Counted from the first letter of the stretch, positions 50,572-60,287 are shown. The stretch: DNA of 64,000 nt from an uncultured Demequina sp. (GCA_937925595.1 CALALQ010000106.1:1-64000); one strand, 5' to 3'. The notes: a model not told the origin generated them from the sequence alone. A program made the numbers and translations.

Positions 50572-50901
50572 ATGACTGACGCCACGCATGCTGGGTACAT
50601 CCCGGCGCCCCAGATGCGAACGCTCGCCGTACGCATCACCGACGATCTGCGGGCACAGCTGGACGTCATCGCCCAACTCAATGACCGCAGCGTCACCGAA
50701 GAGATCCGGATCGCCCTGGAGGGCTGGGTCGAGACCAGCAAGTCCGACCCGAAGGTGCTCCAGCGTGCAGAGACGGTGCGTGCCGACATCGAGCGCGAGG
50801 CCGAGACCAAGCGCAACGCGATCTCGTCCATCTTCGGTACCTCGGCCCCGAGCCCCAGCGGCTCGCGTGGGCGGAGCAAGCAGGCGTCCGACGACGCCTG
50901 A
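50572..50901 (+). CDS. ribbon-helix-helix-like protein (element B)
   Basis: A 109-aa protein. RTLAVRITDDLRAQLDVIAQLNDRSVTEEIRIALEGWV fits the ribbon-helix-helix fold (beta strand plus two helices). A charged helix and a Ser/Gly/Lys tail follow. The paralogue in element A is 29173-29505. GAGGAGG lies upstream; two GTG codons just before ATG 50572 are alternative starts. Likely autoregulator of this small operon and perhaps of segregation. Confidence 0.72.
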   Translation: MTDATHAGYIPAPQMRTLAVRITDDLRAQLDVIAQLNDRSVTEEIRIALEGWVETSKSDPKVLQRAETVRADIEREAETKRNAISSIFGTSAPSPSGSRGRSKQASDDA

Positions 50902-50907
50902 ACACGG

Positions 50908-50957
50908 GCGACCGCTTCCGGGATCGAGAACCACGTGTTCTCTCCCGGAGCGGTTGC
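50908..50957 (+). repeat. long inverted repeat between RHH and DUF3846-like genes
   Basis: The arm at 50908-50931 (GCGACCGCTTCCGGG...GAGAAC) pairs with 50937-50957 (GTTCTCTCCCGGAGCGG...) with few mismatches and a CACGT loop. It could attenuate transcription between the two genes. Confidence 0.5.
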
Positions 50958-51001
50958 CGCCCTCACTCCAGTGCTCGTTGCTGTGCCGCGGCTTACGCAG
51001 G

Positions 51002-51026
51002 GGAACCGTCCTGGTTCGCCGGCCGC
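51002..51026 (+). promoter_or_regulatory. leader/operator repeat, copy 3
   Basis: GGAACCGTCCTGG then TTCGCCGGCCGC, 19 bases before the DUF3846-like start. It has the same arms as copies 1 and 2, with covariation-free changes in the loop. Confidence 0.55.
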
Positions 51027-51045
51027 TTGCAGCAAGGAGAAGGAA

Positions 51046-51657
51046 ATGGTCAGAGGGCTCTATGTTCCCGTCGATGCCAGCCAGCCGATCGAGGTCCGCG
51101 ACTTCGCGGGCCTCGAGGATTACCAGGCGGCGGTCGAGGGCTGGATCGAACCGGTCGACGTGCCGGACCTCGGCATCACCATCTATGTCAACGAGGAAGG
51201 GCTGCTCCGGCGACTGCCGTTCAACGCCCGTGCTTCCTTCCTGTGGTGGTATCACGTCCCAGCCGCTCGCCAGGCGATGCTGGTCGGCAACGCCGTCATC
51301 GTCGGGATGCCGGACCAAGAGGGCGACAGCACTGATGCGCCTGCCGAGGTGCGTGAGCTGTTTACGACGAGCGAAGAGTTCGCGGTGTTGGTGAAGGTCG
51401 GCGGGGACCCCGCCTGGTACACCGACCCTGTGAACAAGGTGTCGTCGGTCGTGCTCCCGCTCACGGGCGGCGACCCGAACTGGTTCGCAAGCTCCGCCCG
51501 CTACGAGGATTACTCCTCGGCCGCGGTCTGGGCGATGGTGCTGCTCGAGCGGTGGAACGATGCCGTCGACAGCAAGGTCGTGAGGGTCTCCGAGTTGCCG
51601 GACCAGCTCCGCAGCGCCCTCGCTGAGAGCGTCCGCGGCAAGCAGGTGGGAGCCTGA
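51046..51657 (+). CDS. DUF3846-like protein (element B)
   Basis: A 203-aa protein from ATG 51046 (AAGGAGAAGG). The N-terminal VRGLYVPVDASQPIEVRDF and the WWYHVPAARQAMLVGNAVIVG segment are typical of DUF3846 proteins found on actinophages and plasmids. An additional C-terminal 90 residues are predicted alpha/beta. It follows the RHH gene as in element A. Function unknown. Confidence 0.65.
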   Translation: MVRGLYVPVDASQPIEVRDFAGLEDYQAAVEGWIEPVDVPDLGITIYVNEEGLLRRLPFNARASFLWWYHVPAARQAMLVGNAVIVGMPDQEGDSTDAPAEVRELFTTSEEFAVLVKVGGDPAWYTDPVNKVSSVVLPLTGGDPNWFASSARYEDYSSAAVWAMVLLERWNDAVDSKVVRVSELPDQLRSALAESVRGKQVGA

Positions 51658-51663
51658 ACCCAC

Positions 51664-51728
51664 GCGGCAGTGACCCTTCGGGATTGAGCGCTTCGACGCT
51701 CTCCTGGGGGTCGCTGCCGCTCTTTCTA
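51664..51728 (+). terminator. terminator after DUF3846-like gene
   Basis: GCGGCAGTGACCC (51664-51676) pairs with GGGGTCGCTGCCGC (51707-51720), with an internal GAGCG/CGCTC hairpin, followed by TCTTTCTATTTC. Confidence 0.75.
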
Positions 51729-51780
51729 TTTCTGCGTCGGCAGCGCTTGGGAGAATGGACGGAGAGAAGGGCAGGGACCG

Positions 51781-52965
51781 ATGGCGACTCGCGAAGAACT
51801 CATGCGGGACGATCTCTACGCCCGCTTCAAGGAGATGACCTTCAGCCCCGGTATCGCTCGCCTCTACGACGTTACGAATCCGGTTGGCCAGGCGATGGCC
51901 TCCTTCCATACGCAGCTCAACGGACTGTTCGACTTCATGAACACCAAGTGGAAGGTGAATGGCCACTACAACGCGAACGAGAGCCGGGAGCTTCTTGATC
52001 TCATCGCGCAGATCGCCTCGACCCAGGCGGGGCTGAAGAAGATCGGCGTGACGCTGGAGGTCCGAGACGACTACCAGCGGGTCTTTGATGAGGTGAAGGG
52101 GTTTCTCGGCCGCTCGGGTGGCAGCCCCATCCCGGATGACTTCGCGGGCATCACCGTGATCGAATACGAGCCTGTCTTCAGCAGCTCGGAGACGGAGATG
52201 CAGCTGGCGGACTCACGTCAGCGGGTGCAACCCAAGATGATCGGCGAAGGAGCGTTCGCCCTCGTGTACAGCTACGTCGATCCTGAGTACGACAAGAAGT
52301 TCGCCATCAAGCGGGCGAAGACCGGGATCGACGACAAGGAGCTCGCGCGGTTCCGCCAGGAGTTTGACATCTTGCGCGGACTGAACTTCCCCTACGTGCT
52401 TGAGGTGTACCGCTACAACGAGTCGCGCAACGACTACACGATGGAGTTCTGCGACAGCACCCTGGAGGCGTTCATTGCCGCCCGCAACGCGACGCTGCCG
52501 TTCAGCTCTCGACGTCGCATCGCGTTGCAGTTTCTCTACGGTCTCAACTACTTGCACAGCAAGCGGATTCTGCACCGCGACATCAGCCTCCGAAACGTAC
52601 TGGTGAAGATTCACGATTCAGGTGCTGCGACCGTGAAACTCTCCGACTTCGGTCTCGCCAAGGATCCGGACTCTGGCCTCACCAAGACGGACTCTGAGAC
52701 CAAGGGATCGATCATCGACCCGGCGCTGACGTCCTTCAAGGACTATGCCGTGATCAACGAGATTTACCCGATCGGCGTTGTGCTGTCTTTCATCTTCTCC
52801 GGTCGGCGCGATCTCAATGCAACATCGGGTGCCGTGCGCGCGATCGTTGACAAGTGTGTGACGCACGGCCTGACGGCTCGCTACCAGGACGTCCGTGCGG
52901 TCATCGAGGACGTGGAGAAGCTCGCTCCAGAAGCAGCAGACGCGGAGCAGCGCCCGCCCGCTTAG
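51781..52965 (+). CDS. serine/threonine protein kinase-like protein
   Basis: A 394-aa protein. The N-terminal 150 residues are helical and unrecognised. The kinase domain has a glycine loop IGEGAFALVYSY, the VAIK-type Lys in FAIKRAK, the catalytic loop ILHRDISLRNVL and the metal-binding DFG in LSDFGLAKD. No transmembrane helix is present, unlike PknB. It is convergent with, and six bases from, the type III restriction gene. Kinases in such settings often belong to phage-defence loci, which is an inference here. Confidence 0.82.
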   Translation: MATREELMRDDLYARFKEMTFSPGIARLYDVTNPVGQAMASFHTQLNGLFDFMNTKWKVNGHYNANESRELLDLIAQIASTQAGLKKIGVTLEVRDDYQRVFDEVKGFLGRSGGSPIPDDFAGITVIEYEPVFSSSETEMQLADSRQRVQPKMIGEGAFALVYSYVDPEYDKKFAIKRAKTGIDDKELARFRQEFDILRGLNFPYVLEVYRYNESRNDYTMEFCDSTLEAFIAARNATLPFSSRRRIALQFLYGLNYLHSKRILHRDISLRNVLVKIHDSGAATVKLSDFGLAKDPDSGLTKTDSETKGSIIDPALTSFKDYAVINEIYPIGVVLSFIFSGRRDLNATSGAVRAIVDKCVTHGLTARYQDVRAVIEDVEKLAPEAADAEQRPPA

Positions 52966-52970
52966 CGTGT

Positions 52971-55502
52971 CTACTCGCCGAAGACGGTCACGACGTCGGA
53001 GAGATCCGACGGCTCCAACTTGTCGAACTCAAGCTGCGGAATCTTGACGTAGGTCCAGGTCACGTCACCGAGGAGTGTCGCGTTCTCGCACCATGCCCGA
53101 GCCGCTCGGTCCTTGAACGCAACATCGACGTCTTCGCGCCCCTTGGTCTCGAGCAAGTAGTGGACGCCGTTCTCGTCCTTCGCGACGAAGTCCGGCTCGT
53201 AGTAGCGCAGATTGGTGGCACTGTCCGTGTACTCGATCACGAATCCGAATCGCTGCGGCAGCTTTGCGAACGCCACCACATCTTTTGCGTCGTTGAGGAA
53301 CTTGGCGAAGCGACGCTCGAAGTCGTTGTCGGCCGCGACGAGGTTGAAGACGGTCTTCTCCGCTTCAAACGTGGGACGCGAGAATGGGAACGGTTCGGTG
53401 GTCGAGAGCGCGCGACCCGGATCTTCCAAGGTCGGCGTCAGCTCATCGACCACCAGCGCGCGGAGAACCTCGGCGAAAGCGCGGACGGTCACGAACTGGC
53501 TCACGGGATGGGCGATAGCCCCCACGATCGCCTTGTCGGTCAGATCGACGGTTTCGCCGAATGCGTGGTGCTCAAGGAAGGCGCGAACCTTGGGGGCGAT
53601 CGCCGCGAACTGAGAGGGTAGCTTCACGTCATTGGCGATTCGCTTCGCGTAGTACGAAATGACTTCTTCCGCCGTCTGCGGCACAGGAATCGTGTACTCG
53701 CGCTCGACGAGCTTCTCCAGCGTGACGATGTCTGTGCCTTCGTAGGAGAACTTCTGCGCTGCCGCGTCATTCTCTTTCTTCGGCAGGATTGGTGCCTTCA
53801 GTGTCGCGACGTCGATGGCTTCGATCTCCTCGGCCAGGGACTTCTTCCTCGCAAGAATCGGGCTCAGTTGGGGGATGAGGAGATCCTTGTCGGCCTTGTC
53901 CGGGTCCGGAGCGACTGTCGTAATGACGAGCGGGTTCTTCGGATCGAAAGTCTCGAGGGTGAGATCCTCGTCCTTCTCGAGCTGTTCGAGGAACTGCAGG
54001 AAGCCAGGGTTCCCGAGAATGTCGACACGCTCGACATAGTCGGTCGAACCGTCGCCAAACATGCGACGTAGGCCACGGCCGATTGCCTGCTCGGGCAGGA
54101 TGTTGGCCTTCGCGGAGAACGGGCGCAGGCCGACGATGACGGTCACATTCTGAACGTCCCAGCCCTCACGGAGCATCAAGACAGAGACGATCGCGTTGAC
54201 AGCGTTCTGGTTCTCGTCGACGCGACGAGCCACATCACGTGCGGCGTCAAGGTCCTTCTTCGAGACGTCGCCACTGCGGTCGGTGTGGATGACCAGCAGC
54301 TGCGCTTCGCCATTCTTGTTCGCTCCGAACTCAGCGGGGTACTTGGCCTGCAGGTAGGAGCCGACGTCGTCCGCCTCCGCCGTGCTGTTGAGCATGACGA
54401 AGAGGATCGGCTTCTTCTGGAGCGGCGAGAGCTGGTCGCGGTACTCCCGCCAGCGCTCGACACCGGCAGTGAGATACGACTGGTAGCGAACGCTCGCGAC
54501 GTCCGAGGGCTGGTCCTTGAGGCCGGCCGTGATGCCCTTCATGGGCTGCTTCACGATCTTGTCGATGATCGCTTGTTTGAGCGGATAGTCAGCGACGGTC
54601 CAGGTGAAGAGGCCGCCTTTTTGGTAGCGAGGCGTCGCGGAGAAGTCGAGTTGACCGATGAGAGGGGCCGCGCCTCCGAGCTCGCGGATGATCTTGTTCC
54701 ACTCGTTCTCTTCGTCGTGAACGTGGTGAGCTTCGTCGTTGACGACCAGAAGGCCGCCGCCCCGCGCAGCGAGTCGTTCGGCAAGGGTCGGGCTCGTCGA
54801 AACTGACGCTCCAGGTGCTTTGCCGAGCACGTCGAGAATCTCGGACGCTTCGGTGCTCTCGATCTTTGTGCTGGGCTTGTAAAGCTGCTGGATGTTCGTG
54901 AGGTACAGCGCGCCCTGCGAGGCGGGCTTCTCGGGCTCACCCGGCATGTAACAGTCCAACTCCCAAAAGATCTTGAGCTCGGGAGGGATGATCGGATCGA
55001 TCTTGAAGATGCGCCCGTTTGAGAAGTCGGCGCGCAGGCGATCAAGGACGATCAGGTTGGGTGCGAGCAGCAGGAAAGTCCGCGCGTAGTCGGCGCGCGC
55101 TTCGGCCACCGCATTGAAGTACTGCCATGCCATCGCCAGTGACATCACCTTGGTCTTGCCCGATCCAGTAGCCATCTTGATCGCATAGCGCGCAAAGAAG
55201 TCGTACTGGAGGATGTGCAGCCCTGCGACCGAGGTGAAGCGCTCGAGCAGGTCCTGATGGCGGCGAACGCCCTCGACCTCGTAGAGCCAGATCAGGGTTT
55301 CGATCGACGTCCGCTGGGCGGGGTAGTAGGCGAACGGTCGTCCCGACGGAAGCCGGTGCTCACGCTCGAACCAATGTGAGAGCAGCGTCTTGGTGGTCTC
55401 GCTGACACCGGGGTAGCTGGCGGTGCGCCATGCATCGACACCCTTCCGGATCTCCGCGACGAGCGGTGCTCCCGCGGCGGGGCTCGGCTTCTTCGGAGGC
55501 AT
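52971..55502 (-). CDS. type III restriction endonuclease subunit
   Basis: An 843-aa Res subunit. SF2 helicase motifs include MATGSGKT near residue 110, NDEAHHVH near 259 and QAIGRGLRRMF near 465. The C-terminal nuclease core is YEPDFVAKDENGVHYLLETKG (PD-ExK). It cuts DNA at a distance from unmodified sites together with Mod. ATG 55502 is two bases after the mod stop, giving one operon. Confidence 0.9.
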   Translation of the reverse strand: MPPKKPSPAAGAPLVAEIRKGVDAWRTASYPGVSETTKTLLSHWFEREHRLPSGRPFAYYPAQRTSIETLIWLYEVEGVRRHQDLLERFTSVAGLHILQYDFFARYAIKMATGSGKTKVMSLAMAWQYFNAVAEARADYARTFLLLAPNLIVLDRLRADFSNGRIFKIDPIIPPELKIFWELDCYMPGEPEKPASQGALYLTNIQQLYKPSTKIESTEASEILDVLGKAPGASVSTSPTLAERLAARGGGLLVVNDEAHHVHDEENEWNKIIRELGGAAPLIGQLDFSATPRYQKGGLFTWTVADYPLKQAIIDKIVKQPMKGITAGLKDQPSDVASVRYQSYLTAGVERWREYRDQLSPLQKKPILFVMLNSTAEADDVGSYLQAKYPAEFGANKNGEAQLLVIHTDRSGDVSKKDLDAARDVARRVDENQNAVNAIVSVLMLREGWDVQNVTVIVGLRPFSAKANILPEQAIGRGLRRMFGDGSTDYVERVDILGNPGFLQFLEQLEKDEDLTLETFDPKNPLVITTVAPDPDKADKDLLIPQLSPILARKKSLAEEIEAIDVATLKAPILPKKENDAAAQKFSYEGTDIVTLEKLVEREYTIPVPQTAEEVISYYAKRIANDVKLPSQFAAIAPKVRAFLEHHAFGETVDLTDKAIVGAIAHPVSQFVTVRAFAEVLRALVVDELTPTLEDPGRALSTTEPFPFSRPTFEAEKTVFNLVAADNDFERRFAKFLNDAKDVVAFAKLPQRFGFVIEYTDSATNLRYYEPDFVAKDENGVHYLLETKGREDVDVAFKDRAARAWCENATLLGDVTWTYVKIPQLEFDKLEPSDLSDVVTVFGE

Positions 55503-55504
55503 GA

Positions 55505-57319
55505 CTAGCCAACCTTGATCGTGAACTGCTTAGTCGTGTCGTTGCCCAGGATGTCGATCACCTTCACGACGATGTTGTATTCGCCCGGTTCCGGGTACTC
55601 GTGCTTCGCTTCGAGTTCGACCTTCTTGGACTTCCGAGTCCGGTAAGCCTGCCAGACGTTGTGGAAGGCGTCTCCCTTGTTATCCCAGTCGATCGCCCAG
55701 TAGTCGATCCACTGCGACCAATGACTAACGGCGCTCTGGATCTCCGCGGGCACGTCGTCGAGGGGGATGATGAAGTTCTCGAGCGTGAGCTTCACGGTCG
55801 ACTTGCTGACTTCGCTCTTGATGTTGAGCGCCGCGAGTTCGAAGAACTTGATGTCGCCCTGCTCGACAGCTCGCTTCTCCAGCACCTCGCGAGGGATCCG
55901 CACCAGCTTCAATTCGATGCCGGCCTTCAGCGCGTCCTGCCTCGCAACCTCGTTGAGCTCGAAGGCGAAGTCCCACCCGAGGACATCGACGCTCTGCACG
56001 GACGGCGCCTGATCTCCGGTCCCGACTACCCGTCGGAACTCGGCGACAATCTGCTTGATGTCACTCGCGGTAACGGGCGAATCGACCGTTCCGACGTGAA
56101 CCATTCGGCCGCTCTTCAGCCCGTGTAGCCACGCGTGGCCAGCGACCGCCTCGCCGCCATAGAGGTCGAGGATGAAGTTGCGGTAGGCGGTGATCCTGGC
56201 TGCGGCCGACTCTCCAAACTCGGCCTCTTGCCAGAGCTGACGTTCGTACTTGCCGAGGTTCTGAACGACGAACGGACGAACGTGCTCGATGTCGAGGAGG
56301 CGCTTCCGGGTGGTGTGGATCGCGAAACGTCCCAGATCTGAAGTGATCCAGCGACGCTCCAGCTTTTCCGCAACTACCGCTGTCGTGCCGCTTCCAGCAA
56401 AGCAGTCCAATACAAGGTCACCGGGGTTGGACGCTGCGGTCAGGATGCGCGTCAGTAGTGCCTCGGGCTTCTGAGTCGGGTAGTCGACATTCTCCGTTCG
56501 GTCGGCGGGCATCAGGTAGGGGAGCCGCCAGACGTCATCGATCGTGCGTTCGGTCTCCGTGTAATAGATGAGCTTGCCGTCGGCATCCCGAGCTTGCTTG
56601 AGCGATTTGGTGGCCGGGTCCCACACCCGCTTTTGCTGCTGCTTCGGAACGTCCCGCTGTTCGCGAAGTCGCTGAAATGTGTACTTGTCTGACTTGGAGT
56701 ACCAAAAGACGATGTCGTGGTTCGATGCGAATCGATTGATGTTGCCCTGGAGCTTGTTGTAGTAGTGCCAGACGATTTCGTTCCGGAAGTTCTCGCGTCC
56801 GAACACCTCGTCGAGCACCAACTTGGCCAGGTGCCCGACGTGCCAATCGAGATGCACGAAGATGCTCCCAGTCGGGGAGAGCAGATCGTAGAGCTGGACC
56901 AGCGTGGAGTTCAGCCATGACAGGTAGCCGTCGACGCCACTGCCCCAGGTGTCGCGGTAGGCCTTCTGTTCAATGAGCGTCGGTTCTTTGGTGAACGACT
57001 CGTCATCGACGGAGATGTTGAACGAGAAGTCATCTCCCGTGAAGAACGGCGGGTCGATGTAGATCAAGTCAACTGCGCCGGTGAACTCGTCGAGCAGGGC
57101 AGGGAGCACGTACTTCTTGTCGCCCCAAATGAGGCGGTTCCGCCAGTTGGCCGGCTGATCGTCCGAGAAGAAATCGAACGCCTGCTGACGCTCGAGCTGC
57201 GTTTCGTTGACCGTCTCGATTGTCTGGAACGGGAGGGACACCCGAAGCGGCGGGACGCGGCGACCCTTGTCGTCATACTTGCCGTCCCAGACCAGCTCAA
57301 CCATGTCGGCCCCGTTCAT
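55505..57319 (-). CDS. type III DNA methyltransferase (Mod) subunit
   Basis: A 604-aa N6-adenine methyltransferase of the beta class. The catalytic motif YIDPPFFTGDDF comes first (DPPF at 89-92) and the SAM-binding DCFAGSGTTAVV comes after, near residue 305. A TRD region lies between. The last 90 residues (KHEYPEPGEYNIVVKVIDILGND) look like an added beta-sandwich. First gene of the operon with res. ATG 57319 (MNGADMVEL), or ATG 57304 five codons on. Confidence 0.9.
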   Translation of the reverse strand: MNGADMVELVWDGKYDDKGRRVPPLRVSLPFQTIETVNETQLERQQAFDFFSDDQPANWRNRLIWGDKKYVLPALLDEFTGAVDLIYIDPPFFTGDDFSFNISVDDESFTKEPTLIEQKAYRDTWGSGVDGYLSWLNSTLVQLYDLLSPTGSIFVHLDWHVGHLAKLVLDEVFGRENFRNEIVWHYYNKLQGNINRFASNHDIVFWYSKSDKYTFQRLREQRDVPKQQQKRVWDPATKSLKQARDADGKLIYYTETERTIDDVWRLPYLMPADRTENVDYPTQKPEALLTRILTAASNPGDLVLDCFAGSGTTAVVAEKLERRWITSDLGRFAIHTTRKRLLDIEHVRPFVVQNLGKYERQLWQEAEFGESAAARITAYRNFILDLYGGEAVAGHAWLHGLKSGRMVHVGTVDSPVTASDIKQIVAEFRRVVGTGDQAPSVQSVDVLGWDFAFELNEVARQDALKAGIELKLVRIPREVLEKRAVEQGDIKFFELAALNIKSEVSKSTVKLTLENFIIPLDDVPAEIQSAVSHWSQWIDYWAIDWDNKGDAFHNVWQAYRTRKSKKVELEAKHEYPEPGEYNIVVKVIDILGNDTTKQFTIKVG

Positions 57320-57493
57320 CCCTGATTCGTGCCCGGTGGGCCCTGACTGCTCCGTGGCCCGCGCGAACGAGGGCAGGTCAACTCTATGAGGTGGGACCGA
57401 CCAGCAGGAGTGCCTGAGTTCGCGAAGGTCCTCCCGCCCGATGTCGGTTGTGCTTGCAAGAATTGTGAAGGAGGCGCATAACTAAGGACGCAT

Positions 57494-58486
57494 ATGACGG
57501 CGAATCAGGACCCGATGAAAGAGCCGCGCCGCGTGCTCACTATCGACGGAGGGGGAATCAAAGGCGTCTTTCCCGCCGCCTTTCTTGCTGATCTCGAGAA
57601 AGAACTCGACCAGCCGCTCGCGTCGTACTTCGACTTGATCGTCGGAACTTCGACTGGTGGGATCATCGCCCTTGCGATCGGTCTTGGGATTCCGGCCGCA
57701 GACGTCCTCAAGTTCTACGAGGACGAAGGTCCGAAGATCTTCAAGGGCAGTCGCCGTCTGGGGTTCTTCCGGCAGCTCGTGAGCGCCAAGTACGATCCGG
57801 CGCCACTTCGCGCAGCACTGGAGAAGGTCCTTGGCGACCGGCTGTTGGGTGAGGCGAAGACCCGCCTGGTCATTCCGTCACTCAACCTGTCGACCGGCAC
57901 CGTGCACGTCTTCAAGACTGCGCACAATGAGCGCTTCGAGCGGGACTACAAGGAGCGGGCGCTCGACGTCGCGATGGCGACGGCCGCCGCACCGACGTAC
58001 TTCCCGACGCACCGACTCGATAGTGGCGTGCCGCTTGTGGACGGCGGCATGTGGGCCAATAACCCGATGGGGACTGGCGCGGTGGAGGCCATCGGCGTAC
58101 TCGAGTGGTCGAAGGGTGATGTCGATCTCCTTGGCGTCGGATGCACCGATGCAGCTGCGAACTTCACTGCGAGCCGTACTCGCTTCCTGGGTCTGTTCAA
58201 CTACTGGGCGAAGCGAATCGTGAACGTCTTCATGGCCGGTCAGTCGTCGGGGTCGTTGGGGACCGCGATGCTCCTGCTCGGTCGTGAGCACGTGGTGCGT
58301 GTCTCGCCTGTCGTCGATGCGCGGAAGTACGACCTCGATGGCGTTGCGGGTATTCCGGAGCTTCGTGCCCTCGGGGCGGAGTACGCACGTGACCAGTTGC
58401 CCCTGCTGCGGAAGCAGTTCTTCAGCCGTCCCGCCCAGCCGTTCGCACCCATCCGCTCACTGGCCGATCCGGAGGCGAAGCAGTGA
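57494..58486 (+). CDS. patatin-like phospholipase, CBASS effector (CapV-like)
   Basis: A 330-aa patatin. The oxyanion hole is DGGGIKG (18-24), the nucleophile is Ser53 in GTSTGG, and the catalytic Asp183 is in [10 protein letters not shown]. No signal peptide is present, so it acts on the inner membrane from the cytoplasm. The stop overlaps the CD-NTase start (GTGA). This pairing is a type I CBASS, where a cyclic nucleotide activates phospholipid breakdown and abortive infection. A good ribosome site (AAGGA) lies just before ATG 57494. Confidence 0.9.
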   Translation: MTANQDPMKEPRRVLTIDGGGIKGVFPAAFLADLEKELDQPLASYFDLIVGTSTGGIIALAIGLGIPAADVLKFYEDEGPKIFKGSRRLGFFRQLVSAKYDPAPLRAALEKVLGDRLLGEAKTRLVIPSLNLSTGTVHVFKTAHNERFERDYKERALDVAMATAAAPTYFPTHRLDSGVPLVDGGMWANNPMGTGAVEAIGVLEWSKGDVDLLGVGCTDAAANFTASRTRFLGLFNYWAKRIVNVFMAGQSSGSLGTAMLLLGREHVVRVSPVVDARKYDLDGVAGIPELRALGAEYARDQLPLLRKQFFSRPAQPFAPIRSLADPEAKQ

Positions 58487-59832
58487 AACTAGCCAAGCAC
58501 TTCGATGCCTTCCTGAAGAACAAAGTCAATCTGAGCGACGGGCGCATCAAGCAGCTAGACGACCGCACCGAGGCGATCACCAACTTCCTCAAGGCTGGCG
58601 ACGATGCTTTCGCGGAGAGCTTCATCGCGGTACTGCCGCAGGGGAGTTACGCCCACCGCACGATCATCAATCCGGTGCGGGCCAACGACGAGTTCGATGC
58701 CGATCTGCTGCTCGAGATGAACGAGATCGACGGGTGGGACGCGAAGGACTACGTCCAAGAGCTCTACACGGTGTTTCGCGGCAGTACGACGTACCGCGAC
58801 ATGGTCAGCCGTCACAGCCGGTGCGTCCGGATTGACTATGCGAACGAGTTCCACATTGACGTCGTGCCGTACATGGAGCGGACGAGCGGCAGGCACTACA
58901 TCACGAATCGCAACGAGGACCTCTTCGAGTTGACCAACCCCGAAGGTTACAACGAGTGGCTCGACGAGCGGAACAAGCTCGCCGGCGGGAAGCTCGTCAA
59001 GGTCATCCGACTCGTGAAGTACCTCCGCGACTACAAGGACACCTTCGACTGCAAGTCGGTCATCCTCTCGATCCTGCTTGGCAACGCGGTCGACGACGCG
59101 GCTGCGTGGAGTGACGACGACCTGTATCCGGATGTGCCGACCGCGCTCCGCAAGATCATCGGCGACCTCGACGATTACATGCAGGACAACGAGACGATGC
59201 CGAGCATCGACGACCCGAGCGAGCCGAGCGAGAACTTCAACCACCGCTGGGATCAAGATCGCTACGCGAACTTCCGCGTCAAGATCCATCAGTACCGCGG
59301 CTGGATCGACGATGCCTATCTCGAGGAGGACGCCGAGCAGTCCAAGGTTAAGTGGCGTCGGCTCTTCGGCGACAAGTTCGGTACCTACGACACGACGGCC
59401 AAGAGCGCACTCGAAGCGCATGTCGGGCGTGCCGGTGTCAATGACACGGAGCAGACGTTGCTCGGCAAGTGGGGGATTCCGACCCGGCTCGATCCCGGCT
59501 ACAAGGCGACGCTCGTCGCGAAGCTCGGCAAGCGAGACGGGTTCCGCGAGTACATCCTTCGTCGCTATGGGAACCGGGCACCGAAGAAGAGCTCGATCAA
59601 CTTCACGCTGACGCATAACGTGCCCGGCCAGGTCGAGGTGTACTGGAAGGTGCGCAACACCGGCGAAGAGGCGATGGCCGCAAACCAGATTCGCGGGGAG
59701 GTCGTTCGTGACGGCGGCAACCAGCGTCGCAGCGAGTCAACGTCCTACCGCGGCCATCACTACGTGGAGGTGTATGTAGTCAAGGACGGCGTGTGCGTGG
59801 CGATGGACCACCACGTCGTGATCGTCACCTAG
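58483..59832 (+). CDS. CBASS CD-NTase with C-terminal sensor-like domain
   Basis: A 449-aa cGAS/DncV-like nucleotidyltransferase. It has GSYAHRT (G54-S55), the metal-binding pair D72 and D74 in DEFDADLL, and a third Asp near 126 in FHIDVVPY. The C-terminal 110 residues ([23 protein letters not shown]...[17 protein letters not shown]) match the adenylyl/guanylyl-SMODS C-terminal sensor type. No Cap2/Cap3 genes are present, so a minimal type I system. Product specificity cannot be told from the sequence. Confidence 0.9.
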   Translation: MKLAKHFDAFLKNKVNLSDGRIKQLDDRTEAITNFLKAGDDAFAESFIAVLPQGSYAHRTIINPVRANDEFDADLLLEMNEIDGWDAKDYVQELYTVFRGSTTYRDMVSRHSRCVRIDYANEFHIDVVPYMERTSGRHYITNRNEDLFELTNPEGYNEWLDERNKLAGGKLVKVIRLVKYLRDYKDTFDCKSVILSILLGNAVDDAAAWSDDDLYPDVPTALRKIIGDLDDYMQDNETMPSIDDPSEPSENFNHRWDQDRYANFRVKIHQYRGWIDDAYLEEDAEQSKVKWRRLFGDKFGTYDTTAKSALEAHVGRAGVNDTEQTLLGKWGIPTRLDPGYKATLVAKLGKRDGFREYILRRYGNRAPKKSSINFTLTHNVPGQVEVYWKVRNTGEEAMAANQIRGEVVRDGGNQRRSESTSYRGHHYVEVYVVKDGVCVAMDHHVVIVT

Positions 59833-59833
59833 C

Positions 59834-60256
59834 TCAGCTGGTCTTTGCCTCATCGATGAGCTTCTTGACTGTGCGCGGGTCGCGCCCCAAGCGCGTTGCG
59901 ATCTCTCGAATAGGTATTCCGTCCCCATGGAGGGCGCGCGCTTCCGCAGCGATCGCTACTGGAGTTCGGCCACCGTGCTTTTCGGCTCCAAGTCGCTTCA
60001 GCCGGTGGTGGACTGTCCATTCTGAAGTGCCGACCTCGCGGGCGATGTCGACGGGACGCACGCCATCCCGGTAAAGGTTGACGATTCGTTCGTTTTGCTT
60101 CATAGTGAGGCGGCCTGGTCCGCGCTTGCTTGTTGCAGGCGGACGGACGACTCGTTCTGATCCGGCTCGCTTGACTAGAGAATTCAAGTACGCCGCGTCC
60201 TCAGCTCGATTCAAGTACCGTCCCAAGAGCCGCACCGACGCGTGAGAATGCCACAC
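59834..60256 (-). CDS. two-HTH protein at the right end of element B, possible integrase C-terminal part
   Basis: A 140-aa frame (GTG 60256) with two homeodomain-like HTH units (RPVDIAREVGTSEWTVHHRL and PIREIATRLGRDPRTVKKLI). Similar repeats form the end of integrase B, and here they stand alone one base from the CBASS stop on the other strand. The frame passes NSLVK (60190-60173), DNA similar to the att-like GATTCTAGTAAG of integrase B. It may be the element's own integrase C-terminal segment left at the right end. It could also be a stand-alone regulator, or a remnant of another recombinase. The start is uncertain. Confidence 0.55.
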   Translation of the reverse strand: MWHSHASVRLLGRYLNRAEDAAYLNSLVKRAGSERVVRPPATSKRGPGRLTMKQNERIVNLYRDGVRPVDIAREVGTSEWTVHHRLKRLGAEKHGGRTPVAIAAEARALHGDGIPIREIATRLGRDPRTVKKLIDEAKTS

Positions 60257-60287
60257 ACGTTCGCGCTGCTCCGCGAATCCCTCCCCC

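Noticed and set aside
52854..53621. A 255-codon plus-strand frame within the res gene
   Set aside because: Antisense shadow of the type III restriction subunit, with no ribosome site or recognisable motif.
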